DNA of 64,000 bases, taken from positions 434,001-498,000 of the forward strand of contig OZ245730.1 in assembly GCA_965227145.1 (NCBI GenBank), in the 5' to 3' direction. The DNA comes from JACKAQ01 sp965227145. GTDB lineage: Bacteria > Calditrichota > Calditrichia > RBG-13-44-9 > J075. The notes below the pieces were generated by a model. It saw only the letters and a program-made list of their open reading frames with translations, was not told where the DNA came from and searched no databases. Made by a program: the position numbers and the translations under genes. Below are positions 45,515 through 54,126 of the stretch, in pieces. Within the stretch, counting starts at the first letter, position 1; each line of letters opens with the position of its first letter.

Positions 45515-46813
45515 TCATTCTGCCGGATTATCTACCTGTGCTGTAAATTTAGGGGTTTCCGGCGGATCTACTTCGGTTATTTTGGCGTTTTCTTTGAGAA
45601 ATTTGATAACTTTGTCGTCGATCATATCGTCTTTGATGCGGCGAAGGAACTCCGGGTTACCTTTCAACATCTCAACATCTTCCGGGCTAAATCCTGCTTT
45701 ATCAACACGTTCAAATGCTTCTTCGTCAGAAACTTCTATATTCTCGACCTGCCTGATCTTATCCTTTAACAGATGCCAGCGAATGGCATGAATTCCCTCA
45801 ACCCGATGGTTTTGGCGCACAATTTCTGCATCGATTTTGGCTTTGGGGTTCTGCTTTTTGAGGTCTTCGATAACATAGCTGATGTAATTATCAACCATTG
45901 CTTCCGGCACTTCAAACGGGTTTTCTTTCAATAATTCATCGATCAAGTGTTGGGTCAGGTGTTGCTCCGCATGATGCGTCATCCGGTGTTCCATTTGATC
46001 GTTGAGATATTTTTTGAGCTCATCCAATGTGCTGATATTTTCTTCACCGATATTTTTGGCTAACTCGTCGTCAATTTCCGGCAATTCCTGCTCTTCAACG
46101 GCTGTTGCGGTAACTTTGTAGCTTTCCGTTTTGCCTTCGGTTTCGCCTTCTTTGGGTTCGGTTTTGCGGCGGATAATCCGTTCTTCATTTTCCGTTAAAC
46201 CGATCATTTGTTTTTCCATATCTTCATCAAACTGGCCGGAGCCGAGCTTCACTTTCACATCGTCGTATTTGCGACCGACTATCGGCATATCACCTTCGCC
46301 AAGTTCCTGAATCGACAGCGTAACCAGGTGACCTTCTTCCGCTTTTTCCGCAGATTTTACGGTGGCGTAGCTTTGGCGAATGTTTTCGAGCGCTTCCTGA
46401 ATCATTTCATCTGTCACAACTACTTTTTCTTTTTCAACAGCGAGTTCTTTGTATTTTTTGAGATCAATTTCCGGCTGGATTTCAACGACGACGGTGAACG
46501 TCATGTCGGTTTGCGGACCTTCAAATTTGAGATCCTGAATTTCACCTTTGGAGACAATTTTCAATTCGGAATCGGTCATTGCCTGTTGGTAGCCACGGCT
46601 GACAGCGGTTTCCAGTATTTCTTTGCGGATGAAATCGGCGTAATTTTTTTTGATCAAACCGATGGGCGCGCGGCCTTTCCGAAAACCCGGCAGCGATACG
46701 TTTTTGCTGACATCTTTCAAAATATCGCTTTCAATTTTTTGGAGATCATCTGACGGAACGGTCACCAAAAGATGTCGTTTTATACTGTCAATTTCTTTCA
46801 CTTCAAATTGCAT
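45515..46813 (-). CDS. tig: Trigger factor, ribosome-associated chaperone
   Basis: The 432-residue product has the three domains of trigger factor. The N-terminal ribosome-binding domain has the signature VSLPGFRKGRAPIGLIKKNY (GFRKG loop contacts L23). A middle FKBP-type prolyl isomerase domain (about 155-245) includes GHLVTLSI and VKLGSGQFDEDMEKQMIGL. A helical C-terminal substrate cradle follows. The PPIase region carries Lys/Glu-rich insertions (RKTEPKEGETEGKTESYK). It is the first gene of tig-clpP-clpX and has its own promoter. Confidence 0.95.
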   Translation of the reverse strand: MQFEVKEIDSIKRHLLVTVPSDDLQKIESDILKDVSKNVSLPGFRKGRAPIGLIKKNYADFIRKEILETAVSRGYQQAMTDSELKIVSKGEIQDLKFEGPQTDMTFTVVVEIQPEIDLKKYKELAVEKEKVVVTDEMIQEALENIRQSYATVKSAEKAEEGHLVTLSIQELGEGDMPIVGRKYDDVKVKLGSGQFDEDMEKQMIGLTENEERIIRRKTEPKEGETEGKTESYKVTATAVEEQELPEIDDELAKNIGEENISTLDELKKYLNDQMEHRMTHHAEQHLTQHLIDELLKENPFEVPEAMVDNYISYVIEDLKKQNPKAKIDAEIVRQNHRVEGIHAIRWHLLKDKIRQVENIEVSDEEAFERVDKAGFSPEDVEMLKGNPEFLRRIKDDMIDDKVIKFLKENAKITEVDPPETPKFTAQVDNPAE

Positions 46814-46991
46814 GTTGCTTCCTCGTCATTAAACATCAGCTGTTATCGTAATTAATTTGTTTTCTGATTTTCCGGCAAAAAAACCGGGGAAACAGCCTGG
46901 CTCAAGCTGTAAAAAGGAAAAAAACTGCGGAAATCGCCATAAATAATGCCACAAAAGTTATGAAAATGTTACTTTTATTTCATAACTGCCA

Positions 46992-47020
46992 AATATAATA
47001 GCTGCAATAAGGTATTGCAA
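46992..47020 (-). promoter_or_regulatory. Sigma70-type promoter for tig-clpP-clpX
   Basis: On the minus strand, TTGCAA (plus 47015-47020), a 17-bp spacer and TATATT (46992-46997). The predicted leader to the tig start codon is about 170 nt. A CCGG-T7-CCGG hairpin lies within the leader near 46870-46885. Confidence 0.5.
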
Positions 47021-47051
47021 GAAGCTTGTAAAGCGGTTAAAACTGCGATTT

Positions 47052-48356
47052 TTACACGATTTCTTTAAGAATTAATGGCGGTGCCGTAACCGGTTTTTCG
47101 CCGATAGAAATGGCATTTTGCAGCCGTTCCAGCGCCGGTTCAACCTGTCCGGGCAGGTTGGTGTGGATGGTCAGCAGCAGATCGCCTTTGGCAACGGCAT
47201 CGCCGATGCTGACATTCATCATAATACCCGCAACCGGATCGATATTGTCTTCGGCGCGCAATCTGCCGGCGCCCAGGCTAACGGAGGTCATCCCGATTCC
47301 GAAGGTATCCATTTGTGAAACGTAGCCGGATGTTGTTGCGGTAAGTCTATGAATTTCAGTCGCCTGGCGATATTTTCCGGGGTTATCCAAAAATGAAACA
47401 TCGCCGCCCTGCGCCGCGGTAATTTGCCGGAATTTTGCCATTGCGGAGCCATCCGACAGCGCGCGTTTCGCCAAAGTTTCACCGGCTTCGAGGGAATCTG
47501 CCGCGCCGCCGGCAACCAGCATATGCGCCGCGAGACGAACGGTAACTGTTCGCAAATCGTCCGGACCTTCGCCGTTGAGGCACTCCAGCGATTCCTTTAC
47601 TTCCAGCCAATTGCCGATGGCGTTGCCGAGCGGTTGTTCCATCCCGGTTAGGCATGCGACCGTTTTTTTGCCAAAATCTTTACCGATCCGGATGAGCGTT
47701 TGCGCCAATTCTGTTGCCTGTTCGGGCGTTTTCATGAATGCGCCGTTGCCGTATTTTACGTCCAGCACCAGCGCATCAATGCCTTCGGCAATCTTTTTGC
47801 TCATGATGCTGGCAGCGATGAGCGGCATGCAATCGACCGTTGCGGTTACGTCGCGAAGGGCGTAAATCCGTTTATCTGCCGGAACGATTTCCGCTGTTTG
47901 CCCGATGAGCGCAAGCTTATGATTTTTCAATAATTTATGGTAGTCATCCAACCCCAAATTTGTTTTAAATCCGGGGATCGATTCCAGTTTGTCCAGCGTG
48001 CCGCCGGAGTGCCCGAGCCCGCGCCCGGAAATCATGGGAACCGGAACGCCGAGGCTGGCAACCAATGGCGCCAAAATCAGCGAAACTTTGTCGCCAACGC
48101 CGCCGGTGCTGTGTTTGTCCACTTTGATGCCGGGAATATCTTGTAAATCGACCATCACACCGGAGTTGATATAGGCTTTGGTGAGTGCGCCGGTTTCCTC
48201 AAAATTCATGCCGCGCAGATAAATGGCCATCAGCAACGCGGTGAGTTGGTAGTCGGTAACATCGCCGCGCATGTATGCGGCAATAAATTCGGTGATCTGG
48301 TTGGGCGAAAGCGTTTTTCCGTCGCGTTTGATCGCGATAATTTCGTAAGGTGACAT
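47052..48356 (-). CDS. deoA: Thymidine / pyrimidine-nucleoside phosphorylase
   Basis: The 434-residue product matches nucleoside phosphorylase class II: an all-alpha N-terminal domain, then the phosphate-binding signature KHSTGGVGDKVSLILAPLVASLGVPVPMISGRGLGHSGGTLDKLESIPG, then KYGNGAFMKT and a C-terminal PYNP barrel-like domain (LGAGRLRAEDNIDPVAGI). It phosphorolyses thymidine, and probably uridine or deoxyuridine, for nucleoside salvage. The length fits the broad-specificity pyn/pdp type as well as deoA, so substrate range is open. It follows the YdeI-like gene by 16 bp on the same strand. Confidence 0.9.
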   Translation of the reverse strand: MSPYEIIAIKRDGKTLSPNQITEFIAAYMRGDVTDYQLTALLMAIYLRGMNFEETGALTKAYINSGVMVDLQDIPGIKVDKHSTGGVGDKVSLILAPLVASLGVPVPMISGRGLGHSGGTLDKLESIPGFKTNLGLDDYHKLLKNHKLALIGQTAEIVPADKRIYALRDVTATVDCMPLIAASIMSKKIAEGIDALVLDVKYGNGAFMKTPEQATELAQTLIRIGKDFGKKTVACLTGMEQPLGNAIGNWLEVKESLECLNGEGPDDLRTVTVRLAAHMLVAGGAADSLEAGETLAKRALSDGSAMAKFRQITAAQGGDVSFLDNPGKYRQATEIHRLTATTSGYVSQMDTFGIGMTSVSLGAGRLRAEDNIDPVAGIMMNVSIGDAVAKGDLLLTIHTNLPGQVEPALERLQNAISIGEKPVTAPPLILKEIV

Positions 48357-48372
48357 ATTTTTTTCCGAAAGT

Positions 48373-48840
48373 TTAGCTGAATTTTTGTTTGCCGGTGAGC
48401 ATTTCGATCGCTTTGTTGATGCGCCGCTCCCGGGTTTCCGGGCGTTTGGCTTCGGTGATCCAGCGGATATATTCTTTGCGATGGGTGAAGGCGAGTCCGT
48501 CGAAAAATGCCTGCACTTCGGGATTTTCGTTTAGTTTTTTCCGGAAATCTTCCGGTACTTCAACCGTGCGCGGCTGGTCATCTTTTTGGATGGTGACGTG
48601 AACGGAATCGCCGGGCTGTTTGCCGATGGCCTTGCGCACTGCCTGGGTCATAATCAAAAAATGGCAGTGGTGATCCATTTTTGCCAGCGATCCGCGATAT
48701 TCGAAACCGTCGAAAATGGCGCGAACTTTTATCCACCCACGGGTGCCGAATTCTTTTTCAACATCAAATGGGAACTCGATGAACGCCGCGTTCATCTGCC
48801 CGTGTCCGATAATTGTTGCATCAAAAGTGTAGGTTTTCAT
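48373..48840 (-). CDS. DUF1905 / YdeI (OmpD-associated)-like protein
   Basis: The 155-residue product has an N-terminal DUF1905 beta-barrel (YTFDATIIGHGQMNAAFIEFPFDVEKEFGTRGWIKVRAIFDGFEYRGSLAKM). A YdeI-type C-terminal helical segment follows (VPEDFRKKLNENPEVQAFFDGLAFTHRKEYIRWITEAKRPETRERRINKAIEML). Such proteins are small, cytoplasmic and poorly understood; some were linked to bacteriocin or peptide resistance, so no specific function is claimed. It precedes the nucleoside phosphorylase gene on the same strand. Confidence 0.85.
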   Translation of the reverse strand: MKTYTFDATIIGHGQMNAAFIEFPFDVEKEFGTRGWIKVRAIFDGFEYRGSLAKMDHHCHFLIMTQAVRKAIGKQPGDSVHVTIQKDDQPRTVEVPEDFRKKLNENPEVQAFFDGLAFTHRKEYIRWITEAKRPETRERRINKAIEMLTGKQKFS

Positions 48841-48929
48841 TTCAGAAATCCGTTTGTTTTTGCGGATTTTACCAATTTAGCGATAAAGTCGGGCGAATGC
48901 TCCAAAAAATTCAATTGTCCGCCGGGAAT

Positions 48930-48952
48930 AAAAAAGCGCTCAAAAAGAGCGC
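48930..48952 (-). terminator. Rho-independent terminator after the endonuclease/phosphatase-family gene
   Basis: On the minus strand, GCGCTC and GAGCGC (plus 48936-48941 and 48947-48952) form a perfect stem with a 5-nt loop, followed by a T-run (48930-48935). It lies 33 bp after the stop codon at 48986. Confidence 0.8.
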
Positions 48953-48985
48953 CTAAATTGTAAATCTGCGGATGGTGCCGATCGC

Positions 48986-49984
48986 TTAAAACGCCAGCGT
49001 CACCCACACCGGAATGTGGTCCGAGGCAAAGCTGCCGCGCTCCTTATACACCAGTTTGTCATCCACAAAACGGATGCTGCTGCGGCTGCCGCGCACCGCC
49101 GACGAACGGTTGAAAACACCCGATTCCTTCACATACGGCTTCAGGTTCATGGAAACGAGAATGTTGTCCAGCAGGGTGATTTTCACGATCACATCTTTCA
49201 TGTAATCGTGGGTTTTGCCGCGCCATTTGTTGTTTTCCGCACGGGAACCGGCTGCTGTCGGGTCGAATGTTTCCGTTTCGATGCTGTCCAGCAAAAAATT
49301 GTAGCCGTATGAGCCGTAGTCTTTTTCCAACAGCGATTCGGATGTGTTGAAGAAAAAAGTGTCCTCTGTTTTGTCGATGCCTGCGGGTGCGTCGGGATTG
49401 CCATATTCGAGAATATTGAGCGAACGGTCGTCCGGGTTATCGTTGAAATCGCCGAGAACAATCACGTTTTTGCCGGCCATTTCCGCCGATTGCAGGTGCC
49501 GCAAAATCAGCTTCGATGCGCCGTTTCGCAACGGATCGTTCTTCTCCCGTCCGCCGCGACGGGATTTGGCGTGATGCACCAGAAATACAAATTCCCGGTC
49601 GTAACCTTCGACGGTCACTTCAAGCAAATCGCGGCTGCGCGGAAATTCAAAATCATACAGCGTATCGGGAAAAACATATCGTTGCGAAACAATTTTGAAC
49701 GGTTCGCGAACCAGTAGCGCCACTTCCTGCACTTCGCTGGTGTCGTCGATCATGGCGATTTGGTAAGTATCGCCAACAATATTTTGCAAAGCTGCCGGAT
49801 TGTTGATTTCTTCGCAAGCGATCACATCTGCATCTAACTCTCGAATTACCGTTTGCAAACTCGCTTTGCGTTCCGCAGAAATGCCGTCATCGAGAAAATA
49901 AATATTGTATGTGGCAATTTTCATGGTTTGACCGGCAGCAAACTGGAGCGCCAATATTAGCAAGAAAAAGGATATGCGTTTCAT
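48986..49984 (-). CDS. Secreted endonuclease/exonuclease/phosphatase (EEP) family protein
   Basis: The 332-residue product has a signal peptide (MKRISFFLLILALQFAAGQ) followed at once by the EEP fold: KIATYNIYFLDD, DVIACEEINN (metal-binding Glu), FLVHHAKS, VIVLGDFNDNP (catalytic Asp/Asn) and the C-terminal SDHIPVWVTL (Asp-His). The active-site set is complete. The family covers extracellular nucleases, inositol phosphatases and sphingomyelinases; I cannot choose between them. An export signal with no anchor suggests a periplasmic or released enzyme scavenging phosphate or nucleic acid. Confidence 0.85.
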   Translation of the reverse strand: MKRISFFLLILALQFAAGQTMKIATYNIYFLDDGISAERKASLQTVIRELDADVIACEEINNPAALQNIVGDTYQIAMIDDTSEVQEVALLVREPFKIVSQRYVFPDTLYDFEFPRSRDLLEVTVEGYDREFVFLVHHAKSRRGGREKNDPLRNGASKLILRHLQSAEMAGKNVIVLGDFNDNPDDRSLNILEYGNPDAPAGIDKTEDTFFFNTSESLLEKDYGSYGYNFLLDSIETETFDPTAAGSRAENNKWRGKTHDYMKDVIVKITLLDNILVSMNLKPYVKESGVFNRSSAVRGSRSSIRFVDDKLVYKERGSFASDHIPVWVTLAF

Positions 49985-50231
49985 TTTCAGCCCTTATTTT
50001 GTTCGCGAAAATATCCGAATTTTTCCCGACGAAACCAAGCTTCAAAACACTTTCCCGGCATTGCGCTAAATGGAATCCGGGATTCTTTATTTTCATTAGA
50101 AACAACGGGTTGATAAAAAAATGTCATCAATTTTTGCGAAAAAAAACAGTGAGAAAAAATAAGCTTGCCAGTTCCATTTTTCCGCGATATTTTCCAACCA
50201 AAAAAACGCAATTAACCGACGAACGAACCGC

Positions 50232-51434
50232 ATGTACCGAAACGTAAAACCATTTATTTCCCCGCGAAAACGCTTTTTCTTTTTGCCTTTTGCCTTTTTC
50301 TTTTTTCCTTTTGTCATTGCCGCACAGCCGCACGCGTTAACAGATAGCGCGACGATTTCGCTGATCACGGTTTCGCCGGGAAACGAGCTGTATACCACGT
50401 TTGGGCACAGTGCTTTTCGGGTGGTCGATAAATCCCAAAATCTCGACCGGATTTATAATTACGGCACCTTCAATTTCGACGAACCGGGATTTTATCTCAA
50501 TTTTTGCCGTGGGAAACTGGATTATTTGTTATCCGCGTATCGTTACAAATGGGCGGAAGAAACCTACATCGATGAGCAGCGCTCAATTTTTCAGCAACAG
50601 CTGAACGTGACGCCTGAGATGCGGGATTATCTGTTCCAGTTTTTGGAGTGGAATCATTTGCCGGAAAACCGGCGCTATCGATATGATTTCTTTTTTGACA
50701 ACTGCGCAACGCGCATTCGCGATGTTTTTGAACGAACACTCGGCGACGATGTGCGGCTTTATGAAAATCCCGATCGCCATATGACGTTTCGGGAATACAT
50801 CGATTTGTATCTGACCGGATTACCCTTCAGCGATTACGGTATCGATCTGGCTTTGGGCGCGAAAACGGATAATCCGGCGTCGGCTCATGAAGCGATGTTT
50901 TTACCGGATTATTTGTTCGAAGCCGTTGAAAACGGAGAAATACGGGTTAACGGTGAGTGGCAACCTTTGGTGGCGCAGTTCGATACGTTATTCTGGACGG
51001 AAATTTCCGAGCAACCAAAAACCGCGTTGCCGTGGATGACCATTATTTTGTGGCTGGTTTTTGCTTTTGCCGGATGGGCGACTTTTCGGGCGTATCAGGA
51101 AAAACAATCACCAAAAATCAGCAGAATCGATTATGGTTTATTTGCTTTAAACGGATTAATGGGGCTGGTAATGTTGCTGCTTTGGTTTGCCACCGATCAT
51201 ACCACAACGGTAAATAACTGGAATCTGATCTGGGCGTGGCCGACAAATCTGATTGTTGCCGGATTGTTTTTTGTGCCAAATATGCGGGAACAGTTACGGG
51301 TCTATTTTATGGTTTTTGCTGGTGTTCTGGTTTTGTCGCTGGCGGGTTGGGCTTTTCTGCCGCAGGATTTACATGAGGCAAACATCCCGTTTATTTTGGC
51401 GTTGGTGTTGCGTTGTTGGTGGTTAAGCCGATGA
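50232..51434 (+). CDS. DUF4105 (Lnb-type N-terminal) membrane protein
   Basis: A 400-residue protein with a signal or first membrane segment (residues 11-31, KRFFFLPFAFFFFPFVIAAQ). The DUF4105 domain (about 35-260) has the conserved His in YTTFGHSAFRV and Cys in YDFFFDNCATRIRD, which suggests a papain-like Cys-His active site. The C-terminal part has about four membrane helices (PWMTIILWLVFAFAGWATF, GLFALNGLMGLVMLLLWFA, LIWAWPTNLIVAGLFFV, YFMVFAGVLVLSLAGWAFL). The family is common in Bacteroidota and relatives and is thought to act on envelope peptides or lipids; the function is not established. It is the last chromosomal protein gene before the tRNA. Confidence 0.83.
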   Translation: MYRNVKPFISPRKRFFFLPFAFFFFPFVIAAQPHALTDSATISLITVSPGNELYTTFGHSAFRVVDKSQNLDRIYNYGTFNFDEPGFYLNFCRGKLDYLLSAYRYKWAEETYIDEQRSIFQQQLNVTPEMRDYLFQFLEWNHLPENRRYRYDFFFDNCATRIRDVFERTLGDDVRLYENPDRHMTFREYIDLYLTGLPFSDYGIDLALGAKTDNPASAHEAMFLPDYLFEAVENGEIRVNGEWQPLVAQFDTLFWTEISEQPKTALPWMTIILWLVFAFAGWATFRAYQEKQSPKISRIDYGLFALNGLMGLVMLLLWFATDHTTTVNNWNLIWAWPTNLIVAGLFFVPNMREQLRVYFMVFAGVLVLSLAGWAFLPQDLHEANIPFILALVLRCWWLSR

Positions 51435-51494
51435 TCGATCTGGCCAACGCGCAAGACATTGTTGATGATGGACAGTCGCTTTTCAATTTTTCGG

Positions 51495-51523
51495 TTGTAA
51501 AGCCACTATCCTGACGCTAAATT
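51495..51523 (+). promoter_or_regulatory. Candidate promoter of tRNA-Leu
   Basis: TTGTAA (51495-51500), a 17-bp spacer and TAAATT (51518-51523) lie 21 bp upstream of the tRNA 5' end. Matches to consensus are moderate; the position is right for a stable-RNA promoter. Confidence 0.4.
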
Positions 51524-51544
51524 TGCCTCGCCAAAAAAACAGAT

Positions 51545-51626
51545 GCCCGGGTGGTGGAATTGGCAGACACGCATGACTTAGGATCATGTGCCGAAAGGCG
51601 TGGAGGTTCGAGTCCTCTCCCGGGTA
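51545..51626 (+). tRNA. tRNA-Leu (anticodon TAG)
   Basis: An 82-nt cloverleaf. The acceptor GCCCGGG (51545-51551) pairs with CCCGGGT (51619-51625), with one G-U. The D arm lies in GGAATTGGCAGAC. The anticodon stem is CATGA/TCATG with loop CTTAGGA and anticodon TAG at 51579-51581. A class II variable arm (GTGCCGAAAGGCG) and the T arm GGAGG-TTCGAGT-CCTCT complete it. CCA is not encoded. The long variable arm and anticodon identify leucine. It marks the chromosomal end of an integrated element. Confidence 0.95.
51602..51626 (+). other. Probable attachment site (attL) within the tRNA-Leu 3' end
   Basis: The T arm and 3' acceptor strand of the tRNA are the usual core for tyrosine recombinases. 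An integrase gene begins 228 bp away and points toward the tRNA, the normal arrangement at attL. The matching attR copy was not found in the window and must lie to the right of 64000. Confidence 0.5.
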
Positions 51627-51853
51627 CTGAATAAAAACAACTACTTACAGACACACCTGACTTTACAGAATTTCTCTTGCTCCAAACTTGCTCTATTTGC
51701 GTTTTAAGAAAAAGCCCCTTGTAGAGGCTAATCTGGTGGTCGCCAAGATTAATTGCCGTAATTGGCTGCGCTCGTTCAAGGGGCAAAATGTATAATTAAT
51801 CCTGGCGACCGGCTTCAATATACAAACCTGCCTTCCGTTTTACTATACCCACT

Positions 51854-53077
51854 TTACCGGTACATAGTTATGATTTTCGGCGTGGCTGTGAGATAGGTTT
51901 CGGTCGTGACCTTCAGGTCGGTATGCCCGAGGATCTGCGAAAGGGCATACACATCCCCGCGGCGGTTCTCCAGAAAGTTGACCGCGAAAGTATGCCGGAG
52001 GCTGTGGATCGAAACGTTCTCCTGGAGATGGCACTTCATTTTGGCTACCCGGAAAAATTCGTTGACGCTGTTCCGGGAGCTGATCTCGAAAAACAGGTAT
52101 CCGTCGAAGGCGCGCCGGCGCCAGGATTCGGCGTTTTTGTTTCCGGAGTCAAACAGCAGCTCGTTCAGCTTTTGGGGATCGCTCATAATCGCCCGGCGGC
52201 GTTCAATGATTTCCATAACATCGTTCACCGGCACCCAGCGGGCCTTTTCCTTGAACTTCCGGGAGCCCTTGCCAATCACCCTCAGGAAGTGCCGGGTTTC
52301 GCCGTCGATATCGTTGGTCCGGAGGCGGTTGATGTTCACGTCCAGTATCTCGCTTCTGCGGAGCCCGGTTTTTAGCCCGAACTCAAAAAAGTCGAGATGC
52401 CAGGAAACCTCGCTTTTTTCCAGATACCGGCGGATTTTTTGGATTTCGCTTTCCTCCAGATACCTGGGCGAGGTATCCACGTTGAGCAGCGGAAAGCCGA
52501 TAAACGGGTTGACAGGTATCAACCCGAGTTTTCTGGCATGGCTGAACGCCGAGCGCAAGGTGCGCAGGTGGACGTTGATCGATGTTGGCTTATAGGGCTT
52601 GCCGAATTTGGTGGTGGAGCCAAGCAGGGTATCAATAAAGTGCTGGACGGCGTTCCGGCTGATTTCCGAAAGCAGGCGCTGCTCCCCAAAAACGGTGATG
52701 AGCAGCTTGGTGCTTTGGTTGTCCGTGTCGAATGTGTTCTGGGAAATGTTGCCTCGCTCGATTTCCTTTTCCCGGTGGTCCAAGTAGAGCCTGCGGAACT
52801 TGCCGAGCGTCATTTTATTCAGATGCGGCAGGTATTCCTTTAGGTTGAAGGACTCCAGCGCCACCTCGCCCTGGATTTTCCGGAGCGCCTTTTCTGCGAC
52901 GGCTAGCGCCTTACGGGTGTCGGTTCGGAGGTCAACGTGCTTAATTGTAATGCTTTTGGTGGAGCCGTCTTGAAATGTAATGAGAATATACGGGCGCTTT
53001 CTGCCGGTCCACGGCAGGCTTGCCAGAACCTGCTCCGGCGATGGCTTCAGCTGGACATAGCGAATCCGGTTATTCAT
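51854..53077 (-). CDS. int: Tyrosine recombinase / phage-type integrase
   Basis: The 407-residue protein has an N-terminal arm-type binding domain (YILITFQDGSTKSITIKHVD) and a SAM-like core-binding domain (LGKFRRLYLDHREKEIERGNISQNTFDTDNQSTK). The C-terminal catalytic domain has Arg I in TGLRRSEILDV, H-x-x-R in HSLRHTFAVNFLE, His in LSQILGHTDLKVT and the nucleophile Tyr in TTETYLTATP. The set is complete, so it should be active. It is read toward tRNA-Leu, as expected for an enzyme that integrates at the tRNA 3' end. A small gene lies just upstream on the same strand. Confidence 0.93.
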   Translation of the reverse strand: MNNRIRYVQLKPSPEQVLASLPWTGRKRPYILITFQDGSTKSITIKHVDLRTDTRKALAVAEKALRKIQGEVALESFNLKEYLPHLNKMTLGKFRRLYLDHREKEIERGNISQNTFDTDNQSTKLLITVFGEQRLLSEISRNAVQHFIDTLLGSTTKFGKPYKPTSINVHLRTLRSAFSHARKLGLIPVNPFIGFPLLNVDTSPRYLEESEIQKIRRYLEKSEVSWHLDFFEFGLKTGLRRSEILDVNINRLRTNDIDGETRHFLRVIGKGSRKFKEKARWVPVNDVMEIIERRRAIMSDPQKLNELLFDSGNKNAESWRRRAFDGYLFFEISSRNSVNEFFRVAKMKCHLQENVSIHSLRHTFAVNFLENRRGDVYALSQILGHTDLKVTTETYLTATPKIITMYR

Positions 53078-53098
53078 TGGTCAGCCCTCTCATGCATT

Positions 53099-53356
53099 TC
53101 AATGATCGTTATTCTTAACTTCAGTAATACGAACTTTTTTTCCGCGAATCAATACCAATTTGATTGTTTCGCCGGCGTTGGTTCTGCCCGTGATGGTCGT
53201 GTAGTGCTTTTTCTCCTTGTCCTTTGGATCGATAATGACGGAAATGATGACCTCGGGCGAGTAGTCCTCAATTGCGTCGATGAATTTTTTGAGTTTTTTT
53301 CCGGTGGGAGCCGGTAGCTGCTTTTGCAGAAGCTGCAATACTTCCTTGACGTACAA
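53099..53356 (-). CDS. Small element-encoded protein, unknown function
   Basis: The 85-residue product is highly charged: MYVKEVLQLLQKQLPAP, then KKLKKFIDAIEDYSPEVIISVIIDPKD, then a beta-rich end (HYTTITGRTNAGETIKLVLIRGKKVRITEV). I recognise no family. It ends 21 bp before the integrase start on the same strand, so it is probably co-transcribed. A recombination accessory factor is possible from position alone. Upstream, the divergent UmuD-like gene has its own promoter. Confidence 0.6.
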   Translation of the reverse strand: MYVKEVLQLLQKQLPAPTGKKLKKFIDAIEDYSPEVIISVIIDPKDKEKKHYTTITGRTNAGETIKLVLIRGKKVRITEVKNNDH

Positions 53357-53481
53357 TTCGCCTACCTCCTTATATAGGAATGGATGTATGTATTACTAGC
53401 CTCGATTGAACCCGAACAAAAATAAATTACCCGAAATAAAAATGCAACAACTTTTTAGTGAACTTTTATATACTATTTTTC

Positions 53482-53510
53482 TTGACATATGTCACTCCAG
53501 TTTTTACTTT
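53482..53510 (+). promoter_or_regulatory. Promoter with overlapping palindromic operator for the UmuD-like gene
   Basis: TTGACA (53482-53487), a 17-bp spacer and TACTTT (53505-53510). A perfect 12-bp palindrome, TGACATATGTCA (53483-53494), overlaps the -35. A repressor bound there would block transcription, so damage-type or lysogeny-type control is plausible. Confidence 0.6.
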
Positions 53511-53533
53511 TGCCCTGAGAGAAAAACAACAAT

Positions 53534-53953
53534 ATGGAGGTTACTTTGAAGATCGTAACAGCAACCCAGCAGCAAGTCAAGTTTATTTTGGCGCCGGCAA
53601 TGGCCGGCTTTCCATCGCCGGCGGATGACTATCTGGAGGGCAGCCTGGATCTGACCCAGCTGATGATTTACCACCCGGCCGAAACCTACCTGTTCAATGT
53701 CAAGGGTAACTCGATGGTAGATGCGCATATTGACGACGGGGACATGCTTTTAGTGGACCGGGCGATTAAGCCCCAGAACGGGGATCTGGTTCTGGCGAAG
53801 CTAGACGGCTGTTTTCTTGTTAAAAAGTATTTCAACAAGGGCAGCTATGTTGTCCTGGCGTCATGCAATAAGGACTACGAGCCCATCCGGATTGAGGAGG
53901 GGCGGGAGTTTGAGGTGTTTGGGAAGGTAATATTTGCGATACGGCCTAGGTAA
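53534..53953 (+). CDS. umuD: UmuD-like S24 family autoprotease, without UmuC
   Basis: The 139-residue product aligns with E. coli UmuD along its length. It has an Ala24-Gly25 self-cleavage site (MAGFPSPADDYLEG), nucleophile Ser60 in KGNSMVDAHIDDGD and general base Lys97 in FLVKKYF, at the same numbers as in E. coli when counted from the ATG at 53534. GGAGG (53536-53540) overlaps that ATG and is ideally placed for an in-frame TTG at 53546, so the true protein may be four residues shorter. UmuD is cleaved on RecA filaments and joins UmuC as DNA polymerase V. No umuC follows within the window; a convergent nuclease-like gene does. It could pair with a host UmuC or act as a regulator. Confidence 0.85.
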   Translation: MEVTLKIVTATQQQVKFILAPAMAGFPSPADDYLEGSLDLTQLMIYHPAETYLFNVKGNSMVDAHIDDGDMLLVDRAIKPQNGDLVLAKLDGCFLVKKYFNKGSYVVLASCNKDYEPIRIEEGREFEVFGKVIFAIRPR

Positions 53954-54126
53954 GTGCAAAGCTTAAAGACCGGTGAGAAAATTTGAGAAATCGATTTACG
54001 ACTTGTCTGAATCACCTCTTGTTCAATGGTGTGCCAAAGGGTGAGGTCGAAGTCGTTTGCAGAAAACAACACCATTCGATTCCCGGCAAGAGTTCCCGAA
54101 TTAAATCACGGATCAATAAATAAATA

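Noticed and set aside
51420..51515. Possible frameshift at the end of the DUF4105 gene
   Set aside because: Another frame stays open to 51512 (VVKPMIDLANAQD), but the annotated protein already ends after its last membrane helix, so a frameshift is not needed.
51517..51786. Minus-strand open frame of 89 codons across the tRNA-Leu gene
   Set aside because: Its middle (GRGLEPPRLSAHDPKSCVSANSTTRA) is simply the antisense of the tRNA, a well-known false protein.
53954..54126. umuC remnant after the UmuD-like gene
   Set aside because: No frame in these 173 bp resembles UmuC; I see no gene here.
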